Of a DNA stretch of 64,000 bases, positions 45,646 through 52,609 are shown piece after piece (within the stretch, counting starts at the first letter, position 1; every line of letters begins with the position of its first letter). The notes under the pieces were generated by a model, which did no database searches, was not told the origin of the DNA, and saw only the letters and a program-made list of their open reading frames with translations. The stretch is taken from positions 2,232,001-2,296,000 of the forward strand of contig CBDCBG010000006.1 in NCBI GenBank assembly GCA_965214325.1, given 5' to 3'. Position numbers and translations under genes: made by a program. This stretch comes from JAJEFO01 sp965214325. Its GTDB lineage: Bacteria; Pseudomonadota; Alphaproteobacteria; Rhodobacterales; Rhodobacteraceae.

Positions 45646-47739
45646 CTGAAGTTCTAGCCGATTTTCGGTCCTGATTTGGAATTTGCCGTTTTCGTTCAAT
45701 GGGTTGCGGGCCGGCCGACTCTTCCAGGATGGTCACGTGTAGGCAGTAGCAGGATGCGGCGCACCTTGCGACCCGATGGCGGGCATGCGCTGCATTTCCA
45801 TGACGTGTCCCAATGTGGTGGATCTTTTGACTTGACAATATAGCGAGGCTCGTCCAGAAAGGCAACGGAAGGTAGGCACTAGCACGAGGGGAGCCCCATG
45901 ACCTCATCCATGCACGTGGCCGTCATCAAGTCGCGCCAGAACGGAAGGACCTACACCTCCGTCCTCCTCCGACAGAGCTATCGCGACCACAACAACCGGG
46001 TGCAGAAGCGGACCCTGGCCAACCTCTCCCGCCTGCCGCCGCACACGATCCCGCTCCTGCGCGGCGCACTCGCGGGAAAGCGGTACGCGGAGGCCGGCGA
46101 CGTTCTCGGGGACCCGGTCCGCTCCCGCCACCACGGGGCGGTGCAGGCGGTGCGGACGGCCATGGACGCCATCGGCCTGCCCCGCATGGTCTCCCGCGAG
46201 CGCTGCCCGGAACGGGAGCTTGTCCTGGCCATGGTCGCCGGCCGCATCCTCAGGCCGGACTCGAAGCTCGCCACGACGCGCTGGTGGAAGGGCTCCACCC
46301 TGCCGGAGGAGTTCGGCATCGACCGCGACGTCGACGCAGACGGCCTCTACGCCGCGATGGACTGGCTGCATGACCGGCAGGAGGGCATCCAGGGCCGCCT
46401 GGCAAGGCGCTGGATCAAGGAAGACGACCTCGTCCTCTGGGACCTGTCATCGACCTGGTACGAGGGAAGCCGCTGCCCGCTCGCACGCTTCGGCTACAGC
46501 CGCGACCGCAAGCGGGGCCTCCCGCAGATCAACTTCGGCCTCCTCTGCGACCGTGACGGCCGCCCGGTCGCGGTCTCGGTCCATCCGGGAAACGTCACCG
46601 ACAAGGACACCCTCCTGCCCGAGCTCGACCGCCTGCAACGCCGCTTCGGCCTCTCCCGGGTGGTGATGGTCGGGGACCGCGGCATGATCATCGAGGCCAC
46701 CATCGAGGTCCTGCGCGAACGCGACGGCGCCGACTGGATCACCGCCCTCAAGGGCCGGACCATCCGCAAGCTCGCCCGCCAGGGCCGTCTCGACCGTTTC
46801 CAGGATCCCGAACACGAGCGGACCCTGTTCGAGATCCGGGACCATCCCGACTTCCCCGGCGAGCGTCTCGTCGCCTGTCGCAACCCCCGCCTTGCCGGGC
46901 ACCGCGGCCGGGTCCGGCAGGAGCTGCTCGAGGCCACCGAGAGGGCGCTCTCGGAGATCGCCGCGCGGGTCGAGGGCGGAACCCTCAAGGGCGAGGCCGG
47001 CATCGGTCTCGCCGTCGGCGAGGTCATCAACAGGCGAAGGATGAAGAAGCACTTCGATCTCGACATCACCGCGACCGGCTTCGGCTTCCGCCGCAGGCAG
47101 GAGTCCATCGACGCCGAGGCCGCCCTCGACGGGATATACGTCATCCGCACCTCGCTCGGACCCGACGACATGGAAGCCGCCGAATGCGTCAGGAGCTACA
47201 AGAGACTGACCAGCGTGGAGCGTGCATTCCGAAATCTCAAGCTGAGCGACCTCCAGGTCCGGCCGGTCCGGCACCGCCTCGAGCACCGGGTCCGCGCCCA
47301 CTTCTTCATCTGCATGCTCGCATGCCTCGTCGAATGGCACATGCGGAAGGCGTGGGCCCCCCTGTGCTACACCGACACCGAACCCGACGGGACCAGGGAT
47401 CCGGTCCTGCCCGCACGGCGCTCGGACGCGGCGCTGGCGAAGGTACATGCCCACACCCTGCCGGACGGCAGCCGCGTGCACAGCTTCCGCACCCTTCTCG
47501 ACAGCCTGTCAACCATCGTCCGCTCAACCCACGCGGTTCCATGCACGGGCGGAGGGAAGGCGGAAACCATGGTCGAGGTGACAACCCGGCCCGACGCCGA
47601 ACAGGAGAGGGCGCTGACGCTGCTGAAGGACATCGCGAAAATGTAGCGAGCGCCGAGATGTAGGCAGAGACTGACATCCCGTTCATGGGCATCCCGTTGA
47701 CGGGAAACAAAAATCCTGAAAACTCCCCAAGAACTTCAG
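45646..47739 (+). mobile_element. IS1634-family insertion sequence, 2094 bp
   Basis: The ends CTGAAGTTCT (45646) and AGAACTTCAG (to 47739) are perfect 10-base inverted repeats with weaker similarity further in, flanked by a 6-bp target duplication. One intact transposase gene lies inside. The 8358-8761 remnant belongs to the same family. Confidence 0.9.
45898..47646 (+). CDS. IS1634-family transposase
   Basis: A 582-residue transposase, ATG 45898 after GAGGGGAGCCCC. The DDE residues are visible in LVLWDLSSTWYEG, VVMVGDRGMII and LTSVERAFRNLKLSDLQVRP. The C-terminal tail VRAHFFICMLACLVEWHMRK is typical for IS1634. The frame is complete, so the element may still be active. Confidence 0.92.
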   Translation: MTSSMHVAVIKSRQNGRTYTSVLLRQSYRDHNNRVQKRTLANLSRLPPHTIPLLRGALAGKRYAEAGDVLGDPVRSRHHGAVQAVRTAMDAIGLPRMVSRERCPERELVLAMVAGRILRPDSKLATTRWWKGSTLPEEFGIDRDVDADGLYAAMDWLHDRQEGIQGRLARRWIKEDDLVLWDLSSTWYEGSRCPLARFGYSRDRKRGLPQINFGLLCDRDGRPVAVSVHPGNVTDKDTLLPELDRLQRRFGLSRVVMVGDRGMIIEATIEVLRERDGADWITALKGRTIRKLARQGRLDRFQDPEHERTLFEIRDHPDFPGERLVACRNPRLAGHRGRVRQELLEATERALSEIAARVEGGTLKGEAGIGLAVGEVINRRRMKKHFDLDITATGFGFRRRQESIDAEAALDGIYVIRTSLGPDDMEAAECVRSYKRLTSVERAFRNLKLSDLQVRPVRHRLEHRVRAHFFICMLACLVEWHMRKAWAPLCYTDTEPDGTRDPVLPARRSDAALAKVHAHTLPDGSRVHSFRTLLDSLSTIVRSTHAVPCTGGGKAETMVEVTTRPDAEQERALTLLKDIAKM

Positions 47740-48344
47740 CTTCAAGGCGGAGCACGGCGTGGATTCGACGCCGCAGACGTACCTTGGCGAAAACCGGGTC
47801 GGCGGCTAGGAAGACCTCGCACGACGTCTCGGCGTCTCGGTCAAGTCGAGGGACGAGACGACATGCCAGCCGGTGATTGCGCTCTTTGGAATTGCGCCCC
47901 TCGTGGCATTGGCAGTGACCTGGGTGTCGATGGATACGGCGTTTGCGAGTCGTGCGGTCGAATGATTCATCTCGATCTCGATGGTCCTTCTCGGCCTTCA
48001 GAAGCTGAAGGACCTGGAAGGCTTCGCGACCATGTTCCTGAACTACGACCTCTTGGCCCAACGCCGGGTTCGTTACGGGTACGTCTATCATTTCGCAGAA
48101 ACAGGCGCGGGCCTTCTGATGACGGCAGGAGTTCTGACCAGGGTGTCGGCGCCGGTTGTCTTGTTCGTCGCTGGAATCGGAGCCGTCGGCGTCTTCAAGC
48201 CGGTCTGCATCGACAGGCGCGAACTGAAGTGTGCATGCGTCTGCGGAAACAGCAACATGCCCTTTGGGTTCGTGTCGCAGACCGAAGCCTGGTGATGGCC
48301 GGCATGGTCCTATGGATGTTCACGAAAGCGTCAGGGCTTCTTGC

Positions 48345-48375
48345 TTGACCTTCCACTCACTGGAAACACTAGAAA
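48345..48375 (+). promoter_or_regulatory. MerR/CueR-type promoter-operator (copper box 2)
   Basis: TTGACC at 48345-48350 and TAGAAA at 48370-48375 are again exactly 19 bases apart, with the dyad TTCCA-CTCAC-TGGAA in the spacer. It closely resembles the box at 45411 and lies 25 bases before the first cytochrome c gene, so the cytochrome/multicopper-oxidase operon is predicted to be copper (or silver/gold) induced. Confidence 0.8.
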
Positions 48376-48399
48376 GCCAGGGACACTGCGAAGGACCAA

Positions 48400-48828
48400 A
48401 TGCGTGCCGTGCAATTTCTCGTCATTCTCATCGGAATCGGTGGCTTGGCCCGCTGGCTCAACCTGGGCCCGGACGAACAGGTTGCCCAGGCTCCTGATGA
48501 GCCGGCAACAAGCGCTCGCAAGCATCCCGGTGCCGGAGACCTTGTCTTCCAACGCTCAGGTCGAAAAGTCGCGTTTGAAGCCAAGTGCTCTGTCTGCCAT
48601 GGTATCAACGCGGTCGGGCAAAGGGATATCGCTCCTCCGCTGGTTCACAGGATCTACGAGCCATCACATCACGGCGACGAGGCCTTTCAGCGGGCCGAGG
48701 CAATCGGTGTTCGGCGGCATCACTGGCCGTTTGGGGACATGCCGCCCGTCGAGGGCCTGACCCGTGGGGATGTCGCGATGATCATTACCTGTGTCCGCGA
48801 ATTGCAGCGGGCGAACGGCATTGACTGA
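48400..48828 (+). CDS. Membrane-anchored monohaem cytochrome c
   Basis: A 142-residue protein. The N-terminal MRAVQFLVILIGIGGLARWL is a signal anchor, and a periplasmic domain carries one haem-binding CSVCH (Cys63, Cys66, His67). WPFGDMPPVEGLTRGDVAMI supplies a likely axial Met. It is the first gene behind the CueR-type promoter and is followed 15 bases later by the second cytochrome. It probably passes electrons to or from the multicopper oxidase. Confidence 0.85.
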   Translation: MRAVQFLVILIGIGGLARWLNLGPDEQVAQAPDEPATSARKHPGAGDLVFQRSGRKVAFEAKCSVCHGINAVGQRDIAPPLVHRIYEPSHHGDEAFQRAEAIGVRRHHWPFGDMPPVEGLTRGDVAMIITCVRELQRANGID

Positions 48829-48843
48829 ATTCGGGAAACCAGA

Positions 48844-49281
48844 ATGAACAGACGATACATCGCATTGGGGGCAATCCTGGTTGCAGCGACTTCCGCCCTT
48901 GCGCATCAGGGCGTGCAGAATCCGGCCGTCAAGGCCAGAATGCACGCAATGAGCGTGATTTCCGAAAACATGAAGACTCTCGGGATGATGGCAAGGGGAG
49001 CAACAGGGTTCGATGCAGAAGCGGCCAGGGCGGCGGCGGCGGCCATCGCGGACCACGCCGCCGCCACGCCGGGATTGTTCGAAGCGAACGAAACTGACCC
49101 CAAATCGGAGGCCAGGCCGGAGATATGGACCAACTTCGAGGATTTCAGTGCGAAGGCGTCCGAGCTTGAGAGCGTTGCTGTCGGGCTTGCCGCCTCGATC
49201 GCCGCTCCAGAAGACCTTGGACCGGCGATGGGCAGCCTTGGTGCAATTTGCAGGTCCTGTCACTCGGTCTATCGTGAGTAG
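48844..49281 (+). CDS. Cytochrome c'/c556-type protein
   Basis: A 145-residue secreted protein with signal peptide MNRRYIALGAILVAATSALA and a four-helix body beginning HQGVQNPAVKARMHAMSVIS. The haem motif CRSCHSVYRE sits at the extreme C-terminus (Cys136, Cys139, His140), the layout of cytochrome c' and c556. Family members bind haem five-coordinately (c') or with Met (c556) and often act in copper or NO defence. It is the second gene of the operon. Confidence 0.88.
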   Translation: MNRRYIALGAILVAATSALAHQGVQNPAVKARMHAMSVISENMKTLGMMARGATGFDAEAARAAAAAIADHAAATPGLFEANETDPKSEARPEIWTNFEDFSAKASELESVAVGLAASIAAPEDLGPAMGSLGAICRSCHSVYRE

Positions 49282-49283
49282 AC

Positions 49284-50585
49284 ATGGCGATTTCGAGACG
49301 AACTTTCCTTGTTTCGACGACGGCGGCGACCCTCGTTCCGTCGAGGAGCATGGCCCATGCAACGAGACTCACCGCTGAACCTGCAGTTGTGCAGGTCTTG
49401 CCGGCAGAATGGGGCGCCACCCCTTCGCTCGGATTCAATGGCGGCACGCCCGGTCCGGTTCTCCGGGTCATGCAGGGCGACGAACTCACGGTGAATTTCG
49501 AAAACCGGACTGGTGAGCCTTCGTCGGTTCACTGGCACGGCATCCGGATCGACAACGCGATGGATGGAGTTCCGGGCCTCACGCAAGATGCTGTCCCTGA
49601 CGGAGACGATTTCGAGTATCGGTTCGTCACGCCCGACGCGGGCACCTTCTGGTACCACTCGCACAATCGCTCTTGGGAACAGGTCGCAAGGGGGCTCTAC
49701 GGGCCACTGATCGTGGAGGAGCGGGAACCGCCAGAGGTTGATGCGGACATAGTCGTCATCATCGACGACTGGAGGTTGGACGAAACCGGCGAACTTCTCG
49801 ACGACTTCGACTCGATGTTCCATTTCGCCCACGGTGGCCGCCTGGGGAACTACGCGAAGGCGATCGTCTCTCAATCTTCGGTACGTGAAGGTGACCGCGT
49901 TCGGCTCCGGCTGATCAACACTGCCAATGCCCGGGTGTTTCCCGTCGACATCGGCGGGGTTGAGGGCGGCCTTGTCGCACTGGACGGAATGCCGCTCAAG
50001 AGAGTCTTGCCCTTCGACACGACCCTCCTTGCACCGGCACAACGTGCAGACATCATCGCTGATGTCGCAGGTGACATTGAGTTCAGCTTCTGGACCGGCC
50101 AGGAACATTATTCCTTGGCTACGATATACGCCGAGGGAGCCAACCCTGCCCCGCGAACTTCCCCGATTCTCCCCCTCCCGCCAAACAATGTCGCGATGAC
50201 CAACGGCGATGCAGACCGACATGTGACCTTGAGGATGCAGGGTGGAGCCATGGGAGGGCAGCACCCCGGAGATGACATCTGGTCCTTCAACGGGACGTCA
50301 GGCTTGCCGGAAACTCCCTGGTTGCAATTGCAACGGGGAACGGTGGTGAGGATGACCCTGGTGAACGACACGTCTTTCCCGCATGGCATTCACCTCCATG
50401 GCCATCATTTCCACGAGATGGACGGAGGGGGATCACCGGGACCGCTTCGCGATACGTCGCTGGTCGATGCAAGGGACAGCCGAGACATCCTTTGCGTCTT
50501 CGACAACCCCGGAAAATGGCTGTTGCACTGCCATACGCTCGGACACGCCGCCACCGGCATGGAGACCTGGGTGGAGGTCAGATGA
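49284..50585 (+). CDS. Multicopper oxidase (CueO/laccase-like), Tat-exported
   Basis: A 433-residue multicopper oxidase with a twin-arginine signal (MAISRRTFLVSTTAATL). The copper motifs are complete: HWHG at 83-86, WYHSH at 123-127, HGIHLHGHHF in the third site, and HCHTLGHAATGM with His415-Cys416-His417, His421 and the axial Met426 of the type 1 centre. At about 430 residues it is short for three-domain CueO but within the range of bacterial MCOs. It would oxidise Cu(I) or an organic donor and reduce oxygen in the periplasm. It starts 2 bases after the cytochrome c' stop. Confidence 0.92.
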   Translation: MAISRRTFLVSTTAATLVPSRSMAHATRLTAEPAVVQVLPAEWGATPSLGFNGGTPGPVLRVMQGDELTVNFENRTGEPSSVHWHGIRIDNAMDGVPGLTQDAVPDGDDFEYRFVTPDAGTFWYHSHNRSWEQVARGLYGPLIVEEREPPEVDADIVVIIDDWRLDETGELLDDFDSMFHFAHGGRLGNYAKAIVSQSSVREGDRVRLRLINTANARVFPVDIGGVEGGLVALDGMPLKRVLPFDTTLLAPAQRADIIADVAGDIEFSFWTGQEHYSLATIYAEGANPAPRTSPILPLPPNNVAMTNGDADRHVTLRMQGGAMGGQHPGDDIWSFNGTSGLPETPWLQLQRGTVVRMTLVNDTSFPHGIHLHGHHFHEMDGGGSPGPLRDTSLVDARDSRDILCVFDNPGKWLLHCHTLGHAATGMETWVEVR

Positions 50586-51016
50586 AAGGGCTTTTCGCAG
50601 CCCTCGGGCTCGTCGTTTGCCCCAACGTCGTCCTGTCCGGTCATGAACTCGATGATCGGGACATCGGCGCAGGACAGGTCCTCTACCAGGAACACTGCGC
50701 CTCCTGTCACGGTGCAAACCTTGAAGGGGAACCCAACTGGCGGTCTCCGAACGACGACGGCACCCTTCCTGCCCCGCCACACGACGTGTCCGGGCATACG
50801 TGGCATCACAACAACCAATTGCTCTTCGCATACACGGCGTTGGGCGGAGAAGGTGCGTTGGCCGAACGAGGGATCACCAACTTCAGGAGTGCCATGCCGG
50901 GCTTCGCGGATGTCATCACGGAAGAGGAAATCTGGAACATCCTCGCCTACATTCGCTCCACCTGGCCCGAACGGGTTCAGGAAATTCAGTCGGGCAGGAA
51001 TCCCCCGCATCAGTGA
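50582..51016 (+). CDS. Secreted monohaem cytochrome c
   Basis: A 144-residue protein, ATG 50582 overlapping the multicopper oxidase stop (ATGA). It has a signal peptide, one CASCH haem motif (Cys39, Cys42, His43) and a likely axial Met in FRSAMPGFADVI. EEIWNILAYIRSTWP is the usual C-terminal helix of class I cytochromes c. It ends the cytochrome-c/c'/MCO/cytochrome-c operon and its stop overlaps that of the convergent Crp/Fnr gene by 7 bases. Confidence 0.88.
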   Translation: MKGLFAALGLVVCPNVVLSGHELDDRDIGAGQVLYQEHCASCHGANLEGEPNWRSPNDDGTLPAPPHDVSGHTWHHNNQLLFAYTALGGEGALAERGITNFRSAMPGFADVITEEEIWNILAYIRSTWPERVQEIQSGRNPPHQ

Positions 51017-51567
51017 TCCAGCCTGAACGGCAATCTGTACTGTCCGCGTCCCGGGCTCTCGATCCGTCCCGCGCGGACAAGCGTTCGGAGGGCCCTATAC
51101 GTGGCCTCGTGGGAAAGGACGATCCGTCTCGAGAATGTGATCACGGAGCCCTCAAGAAGCCCGGCGGCAATCGCGGCATAGACACGGTCGACTGCGGACC
51201 TGATCGAGATGATCTCCAAGATTTGCCGATAGGACTGCACCTGGCATGCCATGATCCGGTTGTAAGCTGTGGAGAACTCCGGATTGGCAATGCCCGCGAG
51301 GATGACCGAATTCGGAATCCTTGCGACTTCACCTGACGCTACCACCGTTGCGTCACAATGATACCGATCTGCGAACACAGAAGTCTCGGCGAATGATTGA
51401 CCTGGCTGCACCGCGTGGATCGTGACCGGTTCGCCGCTTGGCCCAACGCGCTCCATTCGGACCTCTGCGCCAAGCGAGACAAACATCCCGGCCGTCGGCT
51501 CACCCTCGCGAAACAGGACCTCGCCTTCGTTCGAAGATCGAAAGCCGAGCATTTTCGTGGGTAGCAT
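51010..51567 (-). CDS. Crp/Fnr-family regulator
   Basis: About 185 residues from ATG 51567. The cyclic-nucleotide-binding-like domain reads GEVLFREGEPTAGMFVSLGA, VTIHAVQPGQSFAETSVFAD and RYHCDATVVASGEVARIPNS. The C-terminal HTH_Crp region is short (IVLSHEATYRALRTLVRAGR). No N-terminal FNR Cys cluster is visible. A longer frame reaches 51720, but homologues begin at MLP. It is divergent from the disrupted gene at 51655, and the palindrome at 51585-51606 lies just upstream, so autoregulation is likely. Confidence 0.85.
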   Translation of the reverse strand: MLPTKMLGFRSSNEGEVLFREGEPTAGMFVSLGAEVRMERVGPSGEPVTIHAVQPGQSFAETSVFADRYHCDATVVASGEVARIPNSVILAGIANPEFSTAYNRIMACQVQSYRQILEIISIRSAVDRVYAAIAAGLLEGSVITFSRRIVLSHEATYRALRTLVRAGRIESPGRGQYRLPFRLDH

Positions 51568-51584
51568 GTGGAAAGGATCAGGCA

Positions 51585-51606
51585 GAATATGATTTCGATC
51601 ATATTC
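51585..51606. promoter_or_regulatory. Perfect 9+4+9 palindrome, Crp/Fnr-type operator
   Basis: Arms GAATATGAT and ATCATATTC flank TTCG. The core TGAT-N4-ATCA is that of Fnr/Crp-family boxes. It lies 18 bases upstream of the Crp/Fnr start and 49 bases before the divergent gene. As RNA it would also form a UUCG-tetraloop hairpin. Confidence 0.65.
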
Positions 51607-51654
51607 AAGACTTTGGGCGAGCGGTAGTCGTGAAGCGTGAAACAGGAGATTCTC

Positions 51655-52374
51655 GTGTATCGATACATCGCTCTCGCCGCCCTGACCTGCATCAGACCTG
51701 TCCAGGCACAGCATGCTCACAATTCCGCCGTGCCGGCGGAAGCGGGGCAGTCAGCCTTTGCCGCGTTGGCCGAGATCGTCGACATGCCTCGCGAAAACCC
51801 TCACACCGACTAGAGGGTAAACATTTCGGCGTTGCAGCTGCATCTTGTCGACATGGACATCTTGGCAACAATGGCAAAGGCAAAGTCCGAGATCGTTGAA
51901 GATGCGGTACGCTTCGAGGTCGCTGGCAGTCCACGGGTTGTCGAAGCCCTGCACCGGATGTTGCCCGCTCACACGCCTTGCCTTGATGCAGAAACGGGTT
52001 GGACCACCGATTTCAAAGCGGAAGCAGGCGGTATGACCGTTATCGTTCAAGGGGAAACGGAAGTCATCGGGGCTTTGGGATTCCATGGCCTGATGACCAT
52101 CGGCGCCCGCCGCCAAGAACAACACTCAGGAATCGCAACTTGTCTGATGGCTCGTCACTGGCCGGCTTCTCAAGATTGCTCGTACCTCGCTCTCAAGGAC
52201 GGTGGCGACCCCGCCCTGATTTGGGCCAAATTCCGGTTCCGATGTGAACTTCCCAATGCGATTCGCCTGTCCGGCAAGATGCCCACGAATTCTTGCAGGA
52301 GAGCAGTTCGAGGACAGGCCACGCCAAGCATTCAAGGACGGAGCAGACGCTCGACGCACTGGCAGATGCCCTGA
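51655..52374 (+). pseudogene. Small exported protein gene with a Trp-to-TAG stop and a replaced C-terminus
   Basis: From GTG 51655 behind CAGGAGA the frame is a signal peptide (YRYIALAALTCIRPVQAQHA), AFAALAEIVDMPRENPHTD, a TAG (51811-51813) where relatives have Trp, then RVNISALQLHLVDMDILATM, DAETGWTTDFKAEAGGMTVI and VIGALGFHGLMTIGARRQEQ. After about 52137 the sequence no longer looks native, although the frame is open to 52374. I recognise it as a conserved hypothetical exported protein of unknown function that often has a DTDW...HLVDM pattern. It is divergent from the Crp/Fnr gene. Confidence 0.6.
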
Positions 52375-52601
52375 CCAAGACCGACCGCGAGCGCGCATTC
52401 ACGGTGATGGCATGGAGATCACGAAGTGACCAGCCCGCTTTCGTCGAGGCTTTGGAGTTCCCGCGGCCGCAGAACGCATCGGTTGTGACAAATTTGGACC
52501 GAGCGGCTTGAAGCCTGCTCCAACTGTTGGAGGTTATGGACACGGTTGATGAAACGGACCGCAAGACCTAGCCCGGATCGCTCACCAAATCCAGGATTGC
52601 A

Positions 52602-52609
52602 TCGCCGCC
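52602..52609. repeat. 8-bp direct repeat flanking the second ISKra4 element
   Basis: TCGCCGCC at 52602-52609 is repeated at 54367-54374, directly outside the element ends. It is probably the target duplication, one base shorter than in the puuD copy. Confidence 0.6.

Larger units (their letters stand above)
45481..48348 (+). pseudogene. Glutaredoxin-MauE/DoxX fusion protein, split by an IS and carrying stops and frameshifts
   Basis: The N-terminal glutaredoxin part reads ATPHRMVMADHMCLW, shifts frame by one inserted base near 45556, and continues GLKSKDLLERHGYTLEDRQL then TTREDVDAF. An IS1634-type element interrupts it at 45646-47739. The same frame resumes FKAEHGVDSTPQTYLGENRV, a TAG (47807-47809), EDLARRLGVSVKSRDETTCQ, membrane segments IALFGIAPLVALAVTWVSMD, a TGA (47963-47965) in place of Trp, and the MauE-like FISISMVLLGLQKLKDLEGF to ELKCACVCGNSNMPFGFVSQ. 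A last frameshift near 48287 leads to MAGMVLWMFTKASGLLA, ending 48348. MauE/DoxX-type proteins handle thiol redox during cytochrome or quinoprotein maturation. Here it stood behind a copper-responsive promoter. Confidence 0.85.

Noticed and set aside
51594..51597. The 51585-51606 palindrome as a transcription terminator
   Set aside because: It is AT-rich, has no following T-run and lies between two divergent starts, so an operator is more likely.
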